Position numbers and translations under genes: made by a program. Source: Homalodisca vitripennis (lineage: Eukaryota; Arthropoda; Insecta; Hemiptera; Cicadellidae). From it: 64,000 bases of DNA. Positions 25,145-36,193 of the stretch are shown piece after piece. Under the pieces are notes generated by a model. That model was given only the letters and a program-made list of their open reading frames with translations. It ran no database searches and was not told where the DNA came from. The stretch covers positions 1 through 64,000 of the forward strand of contig NW_025778892.1 in NCBI RefSeq assembly GCF_021130785.1, in the 5' to 3' direction. Numbering within the stretch: the stretch's first letter is position 1; each line of letters opens with the position of its first letter.

Positions 25145-27621
25145 ACGCTTTATTTATAGAAAAAGATATTGTGAAACTATAATCTTGACGTTGGGTACAG
25201 GTCATGGTAAAATGGAGGTCCGAGGGTCGTACCCTCAGTTATTTTGAATATGACAGGACATAGAACTAAGCGCATTTTTACACATGGATAAGTTGATGGA
25301 CGTCACGGATTGGCCAAATATATCTATAATACAATACATGTTTATAGATTAGTAGATTTTTAACTGTCACAGTATTCTCTGTAATCAATATGTTTAAATA
25401 TGAATAAGATCTAAAGGCATCCATTACAATGTATGCAAATTAGACTCTATACGCTACTGTTTTAGTAAAATAAGATATCAAACTTGAAACTGGTCATTCG
25501 GGCCTCGTACAGCTTTTTATATGGAATACGCTTTTACCAATGACATTATAATGTTATGAATATCTTTCAGATGAACTCTCTAGGATTTATTCCGTTACAG
25601 GCGCCCTTATAGAAACGAACGGAAACATTCCTCGAGATAGTACATATCATATAACAGAATAAAATTCTAGATTAAGTTGAGGCAATCGAAGACACGAAGA
25701 CAAAGAAACCAGATTAGTGCATGTCTGAGACAGACGAACGAAAACTATATGAGTTAAAAAAAAATACCGACCAGATTAGTTTTGTCTCCTTGCAACTGCC
25801 TAAGCTAAACACTAACTGAATGAAGTCGTTTTGTAGTATTTAGGTTCTATATGAATAGATTAAGAGTTTTGGGCACGTAAAAGATGTTAACTGTGACAAC
25901 ACATTTTAAAATTATAACCCTGATAGGTTGCCAAACTGTAAACTAAACTTACTAGGAAGATCTTTTTATCATATTATTTACGTAATCCAGCCTTTCAATA
26001 ATTCAAACCTTTTTTATCGGGGAGTTTATAATTGCATACCCACACAGCGATCTCATACTTATACATTCAGAGAAAATATGGTAAATATGGTTTAAACAAA
26101 TTCCATGAAATGGCATGCACCATTATCGAACTCAGTGTTGTGTTTGCAAAAAGCTGAATGCAAATTTTAAATATTTATCAGTGCGTTTTCAAAAGGTCGC
26201 GCGTACAGACAAACAGACAGACACAAATTAGATTTTCCAACCCCTCGAGTGACGAGCTTTCTGTCTAGTTGGAAGTTGCGATATTAAGCAATAATTTTAC
26301 TAAAATAATATGTTCAAGCAAGGTTATTTTATTAATACATTCCTCTCCACCTCAGAGAACGACTGGAACCCGACTTCCGAGTAACAGTTGTTGTAAACTG
26401 CAACCTCTTGGTTACTTACCAAAATTTCAAATTTGAATTGTTTACATTTCTATGTATTATATTAAATTGACTGACTCTGAAATAGCTCCACATCGAGTGA
26501 CTTTATAAAACAAGCTGAATATTACCTATCGAGTTTTGGTGACAGATAATTAGACTATCACGATCAATTCACGTTGTTGAGTAAAATAAGAACATATTTC
26601 CATCCTGAATGACGAAATGGATGTATCGTATCAACGCAGGCTCAACTTGTTTTGAAGTTCAGACCGTACCTAGACGTATAGTTTGGCACACACGAAACGT
26701 AACATGCGGCACTTCAATGTCTGGAGAGGTTGATTTGTTGGTTGTGAACTTTAAGTACATACAAATTAAATCGGCTACAGGCTCGCCCTCACGAGTCTTA
26801 AAAATTAATCCAACCTGTAATAGAGTTGATAGAAAAGTCCCTAAAAACATCACGTAGAACAGGGCAGAGAACAAAAACACAAAGGAAAGTTATGAGTATA
26901 TAAAACGTGTTTTAGTGATGTCTCCCATAATTATGTACAAACTTGTTTAAAATTAAAGTTTATTTTTAATGATTGTTACTCAAGGTTGTCTAACTGCGGT
27001 CGGTTCTTAACTGACCATCCTCTTAATGGTCCTCTTACATTTTTCTAATCAAATGTAGAAATAATTTTACAATACCAATTATAAAGAATGATTTAATAAC
27101 ATTATTAATTAATATGGCTTTAAAAAAATAACTACAATACAAATCATTCCAAACTGGCTGCTTATAAAATCATCCAACTGTGATAGAAATGTAAATTTTG
27201 TTGAAATGTATTCACAGAGCAATCTTATAGTTCACGGTTCTGTAAACAACTGCGGTGTCGAGCCACGTTCCACGCGTTCTTCTCATCTCTGCGATTACTG
27301 TTCATACTTGGGTAAATGCCGAGTTAAATTGAATTGCCAAAATAAATGTTTTCTCGTTTATAAATAACTCGCTGTTAATTTTGGTAGAGGACACATTGCG
27401 TTTTCGTAATATTTTACATAGTATTAGGTATCATTCAACAAATAGAATAGTTTGTAATAATAACACTTAACTGGGTTTGTATACTTCATAAATATTCCTG
27501 CGTTTGGAATACATATTTCATCAACACGTACCTTTGTTTTATAATAACAATGGTTCGTATTCCTTATCGTTAAAAAAAACTAAGTATTAAAAAGTTTCAC
27601 ACATTAACATAACCTTTACTA
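25143..27621. other. Non-coding DNA with one weak exon candidate
   Basis: No gene is recognised. Positions 26140-26290 hold a reverse-oriented relic similar to the TCTGTCTGT repeat family (ACAGACAAACAGACAGACAC). A minus-strand open segment at 26814-26670 is bounded by a TTACAG acceptor-like and a GTACGG donor-like string; see findings. Confidence 0.45.
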
Positions 27622-28102
27622 ATTTAAATGGACCTCCCTTGGAGGGTTCACTTCTTGCTGGTTGACACCTTCCAGTTCAACCCACATTGGGTGCATCAGA
27701 AACCGATGTGTCACTTAAATATGGGCAATCTTATGGATTTCCAGGATCGTCACACCACTAACCGCAAATGGGGTACAAGGGTAATTCGACAGGTCTAGTC
27801 TACTGCGGGAGATGAGTGTTTGTTCCCTAAGAGTCAAAGGTTCTTGCCAGCATACAATAAAATAAGGGTGTGCCACACTCTGCCTGCTTTAACTGGAAAG
27901 GCTGGTTCAGAGCTGGCTTCTCCTTCTTCCTGGGGGACATGACTTGAGATTAGTGCCCTAAACTTTTCCTTATGAATCTCGACAGGAGGCGACTCCTGCT
28001 CCCAGCCTTTCCCATCCAAAATATCCTGTAACTGTAGAAGCATGCAAGGGTCCTTATAGGACTGGGTACGATTCTCTAAGCTTCTTCTACATTTAAATGG
28101 AC
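27622..28102 (-). mobile_element. Unclassified ~457-bp insertion with 12-bp target duplication
   Basis: The segment 27634-28090 is flanked by perfect direct copies of ATTTAAATGGAC (27622-27633 and 28091-28102); the bases beyond differ, so the duplication is exactly 12 bp. It is markedly more GC-rich than its surroundings. There are no terminal inverted repeats, which argues for a retroposed sequence (SINE, truncated LINE or processed transcript) rather than a DNA transposon. On the minus strand a 69-codon frame (28043-27834) contains acidic VPQEEGEASSEPAF, which I do not recognise. The 28030-28090 end can fold through GTAGAAGC and CTTCTAC. Orientation is uncertain because no poly-A tail survives. 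Confidence 0.65.
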
Positions 28103-31100
28103 ATTAATATGGCCGTTGGACAAATATTGTAATCCAGCCGAGATTTTAATTTGATCAGGCATAGAAGACAATGTTATTAGCCCACTCTGCATAATTTTTT
28201 TCCCCTTTATAAAACATTACAGATTTCCCATTTTATTGGTGCCAGTTGTCACCAATTGATGAAAATTGGCATTTTATTATTATTCTCTTTCTCCTTTTCT
28301 GATATCCAAAACATGCTAAAATATATTGTTAGGTTCATACATTAATATGTGAAATTGACTGTGCCGACTACAAATACAAAAAGCTACAAACATCATTATC
28401 GTGATACAATAAGTGTTAAATGACAAGCAACATCGATCAGAACCACGTACTCATGATTCCCATTGTAAAATGCCGGAGGGAGGAAGCGACGCCGCCGTCC
28501 GAGTCCATATGATATCATGGGCTGTTATTACTATCTAGAGGGGTCGGTTAAAATACGTTGAACAATAACACGCAATCACTTTATTCCACGCCATTTTTTG
28601 CTTCTATACAGCCAATGCAGACTGTCCAATAAATATTTTATATAAAAGTAAAAATGTAAACGAAAATAATCCAGAGATAAGATAAAATCATATATAATAT
28701 TATTAAGAAACAGAGTTATACGTATTATAAAAAACACATTTGAGATGTAATACTCACTAATATTGATTTACGTCTAATTAAATGTAGTATAAGGTTAAGA
28801 TCTTGTGAATGCTAGTAAGTGTTTAGTATTATTAAAATGTTACTACAAGTAATGGTAACGTGGTGAAAAACAATGTTGTTATTACTTTATCTTCCCATAT
28901 AAAGTAATATTGTACAGTAATTACCTCAATAGGTTATAAATATAGCTTAAGTGCACCAAAGTGTACAATACAAACAATAAAGCTTAGCTATAGCATGACC
29001 TCACTGAATATTGAGTCCCTACGGAGTCATTCCCAGTTTATATTTTTATACTATGTCATCCCCTATTCTAAAGACATAGTCATAAAACACTAAGTGTAAC
29101 CGTGGAAACTAAAGTCGTCTTTATCGATCAATTTTTTATCCCAATAGTTAATTATTCGTGGTTAGCTACGTGTCGTGTTCCTTAATATCTTTTGAGTAGT
29201 CTTGATGTAGGACTTCGATGACAGTTTGTGCTGTACCCAGTGTAGATTCTATCATCAGCTACAACTGACTCCTGCTGGAGCATTTTGTTAGTTTTCAGAC
29301 CTTATAAAACTGTGTGTTTGAAATATTTCAGTTTATATACTGTCTGAGTAAAATTAAATAATTAACCTTATTAATAACCATTATATGAATGAAAACTCTG
29401 AAGCATCATTATCTTTCTTTTATGTTAGATTTATGCGGGGCATATGTTTCGGGTAATTGAAAACTTTTAAATAGCGATGAATTACAATCCCCACATAAAG
29501 GGGACCTAACTGACCATTTAAAACTTAATTTAAAACCAAGTATAAGGTTTTGTCCACATGAGATAATATATTTCATTTATAGCAAAAATTTATTTTGTAT
29601 TTTTTATTGGTTTATTACTTTGCAGCAACAATTTTTAATGGGACAAGTGTATTATAATGTAAATAATGTAATGACATATACAGTAGTATCCCAACAATTT
29701 TAAGACATTTTAATGCATATTCCCCAATATCAATAGTCTCATGTCCAAGAGTGTAGTTTGAACACGTTGTGTAACTAATATGTAACTCATTCCAAAAGTT
29801 TTGGAAAAAGTTAAAACCTACTTTCTTAACTAAGTTGTAAATAGCATAATGGATCGCCTATATTACGATGAAAGTTCTAGTAGTGTCTGTTCGTGTTTGT
29901 GTTACTTATTCATGTAAAAACTACTAGACCGATAGTATTGAAATTTGACATAGACATTCTTAGGTCCATTTTTAACATATAGGCCTATTCCTATTTTTTT
30001 TTAAATCCGTTCGATCAATGCCTACTAGTCATAACTTTTTTTACGACAATTATTAAATATTAGGTGTTTTTATAATGGAATGTCCTATGTAAAAGTTATA
30101 ATGTGACAACACAATCACGTGTGTAATTATCTAAATACCATTAAAGGCGTACAGTAAACCTAATGCCTATTTAACATTGTTTTAACAAAAATGCCTATTT
30201 TAACCTTCTCCGTAATCACTAATGAGCATAGAGGTTATCTACATAACAAAATATGAAGTTCTAGTAAAAATGTACTTTTAACTGTACATTTTAGCAAATA
30301 TAGGTACGCAATGCTTGATCATTATAGTAAATAAAAATATCAAATACAAAGTTTGTTACTATCTAAATTTAGTGCAGATTTGTCCTATTTTAGAATATAT
30401 GTTATGTTTTTTTGACTTAATTAGACCTGAAAAGAATTCTCAACTATGACACCAAAAATACCTTACTGTACAATTGAATACACTAAAATGGCCATATGAT
30501 ACATTTTTGACCGAATAAAACTTCTCAGACCTGCAAACTTGTATATATTCTTGATGGGGCATCAACAAATAATGAAATTCCGTTTTAAAATGAAATAGAG
30601 CATAAATTATGAGCGTGTTAACTGAATAGCCAAGTTTTTCGTCATTAGGATTCCTCAATGAGGGGATAAAATAGTTGAATTATTACTGAAATCGCGTATC
30701 ATGAATTATTTGAGAGATATTCGAGTTATTTCATGGTACTTATAAAAACTATTACCCTGTCCGACGACAGCACTGTTAAACACGGCTCTTTGACTTAAAT
30801 ATAAAATGGATCAGAAATGTTTAGTATTTTTTCAGTGACTGGCACCTACCTCCATGAGTGTTTAGAATTACACGTAAAAGGAGTATGCTCTTGATGTCCC
30901 TGTTATTCAGCAGATAACTGTGGCCGAAGCCAAGAGAAAATGGGTATCTCAAATTATCACTTCCGGTACAATCTTTGTATAAAACACAATTAAATTTTAT
31001 AATTACCCACATGTATTCATATAAATTTATGTTAAAACTGTTAAGAACCATTATACATGTGTTGAATTATTTATTAATAATCATAATAACTAGGAAAACA

Positions 31101-31836
31101 TTTGAAGACAATTGTGCTTAAATCTGTTTTAGTTTAACTCATATCACTTGGTAGCTTTTTTGTCTCAAAACTTTTAACCACTCAGCACTACAATCTAGGT
31201 CAGTTTGACAACTGCACTTGTTTCTGACCTCTCAATCTCAGTCGTTGCAATGCTTTCCTTGAGGGAAGAAACCCTCTTTAAACTCTTTCAACAACTTGTA
31301 AACTATTTGCCATCGGACAAATTAAACTTACGTAGCTATTCTCTTTGGAAAATACGAGTATCTTAACTATTTCATCGAGGATATTTCATGGAGAAGTATA
31401 GTGATAAAAGTTTAAAGAATTAATATTTTTTTTAATACAAATATAACACTTTTTTAATATTAAATGGTGATGAGGAACTTCTCCATTTTGAAAGACATTT
31501 CTAAAAAAGAATAAATAAGATATTGGTTTTAGATTACTCAATGAAAGGCAACGAAAAGTGAAAAGGATATTACGGAATTACTTTGGATATATAAGAAAAT
31601 GCTCAAACATTCTAGACGATACAAAAATTAATTTTGCATTTATACATCATACAATTTAGCAACGGGGTTTTCTGAAAATTTATAAAATTTATTTATGTTC
31701 GTTATATCAATTAAACACAATATACATATTGCTATAATTAGTTTATAACTACTACATAAGTTGAAAATTAGCCTACTTACTAACTTTTACTATATCTATT
31801 TTTAAGTGCTGCAAGAATGAAATGTATTTTTCAGCC
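28103..31836. other. AT-rich non-coding DNA
   Basis: No gene is recognised. A CpG-rich patch at about 28470-28505 (GGAAGCGACGCCGCCGTCCG) and a mildly GC-rich patch at 29160-29330 are unexplained. Positions 29870-29985 resemble common decayed insect repeats with an AAACTACTAGACCGAT-type string. Confidence 0.45.
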
Positions 31837-32010
31837 GATCATTAGCGGAAGATGTCATTCAAGTGACTAACCAAATTTTATTTATGTCTGTATGTCATCA
31901 AGATATTTTGGAAACTAACTAAACTATGTACTTGAGATTGTACATAAAGCTGTATTTTTATATAGTCATCAGTGGGTGTTATGATAGTGCATGTAATTCC
32001 AGGGAAGCGA
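31837..32010 (+). repeat. Degenerate dispersed repeat relic (TCTGTCTGT family), copy C
   Basis: Shares by eye the TTAGCG start, an ATGTCTGTATGTC core, GATATTTTGGAAACTAAC and a TTTTTATATAG segment with 8891-9075 and 48861-49035. It is highly diverged. Confidence 0.35.
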
Positions 32011-32616
32011 AAAAGTTTACATTTGTCTTATTGGCAGCATTATTAGTAACGAGAAAAATGGCAGAATAAATAAATTTTATAAACAAACTGAGCTCACCGT
32101 ATAAGATTTTAACGCTTGTGTAGGAGAGGATTGAATTGTCTAGTTACCAGAGCTGTTAGGCGGTTTATGACCACAAGAATCACTACGTTAGCGTTATGTA
32201 CTTTTGACCATTACGAATACTTACACAGCTGAAAGATGTAATTTACGTGTGTATATGAGAAAAGTTTTCGTAGTTTAAACCATGCCATTAGCTTATCTAT
32301 TAAGATTACATTTTCTAACTCAATACTGAATTTCAACAGTAACCCGTAAAACTTGATTGGTATAACTGCATTAGCAATGAACGATCTAATCGACTATTAT
32401 GCTCTGGGTCGGTCATTAATAATAATGGCCCTGTGTTCAGCTGAATAATTTAATGTGATACCTATCGTAATCCCATCATAACAAACAATCAATGTATCAA
32501 CGGTTGTTTTGATGAAATAATTGTAGGTGATGTTAACTTGTGATGTTTCATTCGTATATGGGTAATTGCATTAACCCAAATAAAAAATTAACCACAAATT
32601 CATAATTTCATAAGTA

Positions 32617-33601
32617 CAGTTTGACTAATACATTCAGGGTGTATATTATGTCTGAAAACACCCATAAATTTATTGATTATAATTTAAATATAAATTTGAA
32701 ACTCTTAAATCGTGTTTAGAGATTGGGCATATACTTTTGGAACAATGTTTTGTTATGTCACACAACGGGGGACGTCCTGCCGAGGGTATCAGTGAATATT
32801 TCTAAATGGAAGCCTATACCTTGTGATACATAATTTTTAAGGTAATAGCTTTATGAATTGAATTGCCACAAACCGCATCTTAAGGGGGGGAGAATTATTC
32901 ATATCTGAAATTAGAAGCCATTTTTAGTATGAAAATTTACTGATGTTCAAAAATGTAATTTTAACATGGTTCTTGCCACAAAAATGTGTTACACTAATTT
33001 TTTAGCATTTTTTAAATGTTCAATTAAATAAACAAAAATTTCTTTTTAAGCTGGTTTATTAGCACAAATTTGCAGTTTTTATTACAGTACAATTATGGAA
33101 TTACTTATGTTATTGATTTTTATTACAATAAAAAAATGCATGCTGTTAGAAAAGGTCTTACAAAAACGTTTTACCTGCATTTGTGTCAAAGCAATTGTTC
33201 GAACTGTGTTCCTTCTACGGGTTTGGACAATGAGCCAATCTTGTGTAAAATGATTCGACAGAGTGCCTAACATTTCTTAGTTCATCAATGCAATCTCCTC
33301 TATAATTCCTGTTCTTGGTGCTTCCCATTTTATGTGGCTTTCTTCTATAAAATTTGGATTTTAAATGACCCCATAGGGAAAAAATAATCGAGTGGTGAAC
33401 AAATCACGGTGATCTTGGAGGGCCATACGATTTCTCCTCTTCGGCCAAATCCATTATGAGAGGAAAAACCTAAATCCAAATACTCTCTTTACCTGTCTCC
33501 CATAATGGGGAGGAGGCACCACCCTGCTGAAACCGATACATTATCAAGTATTTCTGATGCAATTTGGAATAGTGGGTTTATTTTTTTTCATTTTGAAGCA
33601 T
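32617..33601 (-). mobile_element. Mariner-like element, 3' half only (outer arm of a composite palindrome)
   Basis: About 985 bp that is the diverged reverse complement of about 34840-35830. It begins near 32634 with CAGGGTGTATATTATGTCTG, the terminus-like end. It carries the C-terminal part of a mariner-like transposase on the minus strand (about 33560-33180) and stops abruptly at 33601, where the next copy begins. The missing 5' half indicates truncation before or during insertion of the neighbour. Confidence 0.75.
33180..33560 (-). pseudogene. C-terminal fragment of mariner-like transposase
   Basis: Minus-strand translation across frames shows a FQQGGASSP segment, corresponding to the second catalytic-aspartate region with the aspartate replaced. 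It is followed by GRRGEIVWPSK and a FSLWGHLKSKFYRRK block after the third-aspartate region, then a C-terminal RLAHCPNP-like end near 33220. Frames shift at least twice and stops are present. The same blocks occur, more complete, at 34162-35252 on the other strand, which is the main support for this call. There is no N-terminal DNA-binding region here. Confidence 0.7.
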
Positions 33602-35590
33602 ACTGAATTGAATGCCACAAACCGCATCTCAAAAGAAGTTTATTCTATCAGAAAATAGTGCATTTTTAGTATGAAAATTTACTGATGTTTCAACCATGTA
33701 ATTTTAAATTGTTCTTGCCACAAATATGTGTTACATAATTTTTAGCTTTTTTAAATTTAAAAACTTTTAACCCCCTCCAATCTTCAATTAAAATAAAATA
33801 AACACAAACTTATTTTTAAGCTGGTTTCTTTTTGTACAATTTACAGTTTTTTATTACAATGGAAAAAAACTATGAGTCACTTTCTCTGATTACTTATGAA
33901 TCTGTACTTGGTGTTTTCCAGTCAGCAGGAAGGTTTAAAGAGACAAGGTCACTAGCTGGTGAGAAACTTTATTGTATTATTAATCATTGGTCTACAGGTT
34001 TCAGTTTGTTGAGCATGGAGCTTTCACTAGACCGGTCTATGCTTGGGAATTACAAATGGACAAAGGTCATATCATTACTGTCGAGTTAATCAGTGTCCTC
34101 TGATGCATTGTGTCAACAAGTTTTCTAATTACAGTAGTTCTGTTTTTTATGTGGCATTTTAATGGAATTGTCTGAAAGAGAACGATTTACTTGTTGATGA
34201 TGCGAGGATATGGCGATCGTCAAAGATCTTATCGGGAGTTTGTAATTGTTTAATGACAACTTTCCAGGAAAGAATCCCCATAAGTGTTTCAACAATATCA
34301 AAACTATTGAGCGTTTTGAAAATGACAGGGAGTGACGTAATCGGCCAAAGTCGGGTAGAGATACATCTGCAAAGATGAAGAACATGCACTAGATGTTCTG
34401 CAAACATTTTAATTGAAAGACCCACATACATCGCTCAGAAAAGTGCCACAGAACATGATATGCACCTATGTCTGTGGTAAGATTTTGAAATTTAATAAAT
34501 ACAAAAACCATTTTAAAGTTCATTTAGTCCAACAGTTAAGTGAGGATGATTACCGACTGAAGAGTTGAGTTTGTGAACTGTGATGCGCCAAATGTGATGA
34601 CAATAGAGATTTTCTGTACCACATACTATTTTCGGATGAGGCAACTTTTTTTCCTAAATGGCATGTTAACAGGCACAATTGCCGTTACTGGGCTAGTGAA
34701 AACCCACAATTGGGATTACTGAGTCCATTCTCAGCAACACAAAACTGAACGTATGTTGTGGAATTTTAGGTAACAAAAATTGTTGGACCCTTTTTTTCAA
34801 TGGAAATTTAAATGCCGACTTTATACAATTAATACTCCAAAATGAAATAATACAGCGATTCAAATGTGCATCAGGAGAATACTTTGATAATGTATGGTTT
34901 CAGCGAGGGTTTATGTTGCTCACCCCAATTATGGGAGATAAGGTTAGAGAGTTATTTGGATTTAAGGTTTTCTCATAAAGATTGGCCGACGAGAGAAATC
35001 GAACGGCCATCCAAGATCTCCGGATTTCGTCACCAATCGATTATTTCTATGGGGTATTTAAAATCCAATGTTGTATAGAAGGAAAAGCCTCTTAATTTGG
35101 AAGACTAAGAAACAGGGATTATAGAGGGAGATTGCTTGATAACTGAAGAAATGTTAGCAACTCTGTCGAATCATTTTATCACAAGATTGGCTTCATTGTA
35201 ACCGTCGAAGGAAACACAGTACGAACAATTGCTTGGACACAAAAATGCTAGGTATAAAACGTTGTTGTAGATTTGTCTATACAGCATAATTATTTTTTAT
35301 TTGTCTAATAAGAAATCAATAAACATAAGTATTTCCATAATTGTACTGTAATTAAAAATGGCAAATTTTGTGCTAATAGGAACAGCTTAAAATGAAATTT
35401 TTGTTTTATTTAATTGAACCATTTAAAAAAAAATGCTAAAAAAAATTAGTGTTGTAACATCATTTGTGGCAAGAAACCATGTTTAAAAATTTCATTGTTG
35501 TATCCTCAGTAATTTTTCAATACTAAAAATGCTCTATTTTTCTGATAAGAATAATTCCCTGAGATGCGGTTGTGGCATTCAATTCAGTAA
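33602..35590 (+). mobile_element. Mariner-like element with ~240-bp inverted ends, decayed
   Basis: The left end 33602-33850 (starting CTGAATTGAATGCCACAAACC) is the inverted counterpart of about 35340-35590 and a direct repeat of 32858-33080. Between the ends is one decayed transposase on the plus strand. A further ~240 bp outside the right end (35590-35830) is matched only by the outer arm at 32617-32858, so this copy's own left terminus is probably missing. Long subterminal inverted repeats are unusual for typical mariners. Confidence 0.75.
34162..35252 (+). pseudogene. Mariner-like DDE transposase, multiply broken
   Basis: Starts with ATG at 34162 (MELSERERFT) and after an early stop continues in another frame with GYGDRQRSYREVCN, a helix-turn-helix type N-terminus. 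Near 34615-34715 it reads ILFSDEATFF, with the first catalytic aspartate codon at 34635-34637, and then NRHNCRYWASENP. Further on, a YFDNVWFQRG block marks the second-aspartate region with the motif lost. A REIERPSK segment near 34995 and a YFYGVFK-like piece near 35044 mark the third. The end near 35240 is followed by TAG at about 35250. There are at least ten stops or frameshifts. The family appears related to the DD41D-type element at 23.3-24.9 kb but is clearly a different lineage. The 85-codon open frame just upstream (33832-34089) is unidentified. Confidence 0.75.
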
Positions 35591-35830
35591 GCTTTACCTT
35601 TAAAATTATGTATCACAAGGTATAGGCTTCCATTACGGAATATTCACGATACCTCGGCAGGACGTCCCCCGTTGGTGTGACATAACAACCATTGTTCCAA
35701 AAGTAGATGCCATCTCTATCACGATTGTAAGGAGGTTTCAAATTGATATTTAAATTATTAAAGGATATATTTGGGTGTTTCCAGACACTAATATACACCT
35801 GTATATTTATTAGTCTAGCAGTATTGTTCA
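35591..35830 (-). repeat. Outer right arm of the composite mariner palindrome
   Basis: Inverted match of 32617-32858. It shares GGACGTCCTGCCGAGG-type and CTTTTGGAACAATG segments and ends near 35820 with a diverged CAGGGTGTATATT-like terminus (complement side). Confidence 0.75.
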
Positions 35831-36148
35831 ACTTTCAGGAAGTGCATACAAAATTTCACAAACCCACATTATAATTTATTTGTCATATAAATGATGACCA
35901 GTTGTTTTTTTAAATCGAATTACAGCGTAAAAAAGCTCTAAATGTAAGCTTCATTGATAAAATTCGTAGATATAAATTTTACGTTCAACGAACGGATGAC
36001 GGCTTATCTTACAATGTTTATGTTAATAGTGGTGCAAACTACAAGGTTTTACAACATGCAATAACCTCACTGAAATTTTTCAAACCTCAACAATTCCGTC
36101 ATCATTGATAGGAAAACGGCGACATAATATTTTATTTAAAATATAAAA

Positions 36149-36193
<45 letters not shown>

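Noticed and set aside
33832..34089. 85-codon frame as a separate gene
   Set aside because: It lies inside the decayed mariner-like element between its left end and transposase, and has no recognisable domain.
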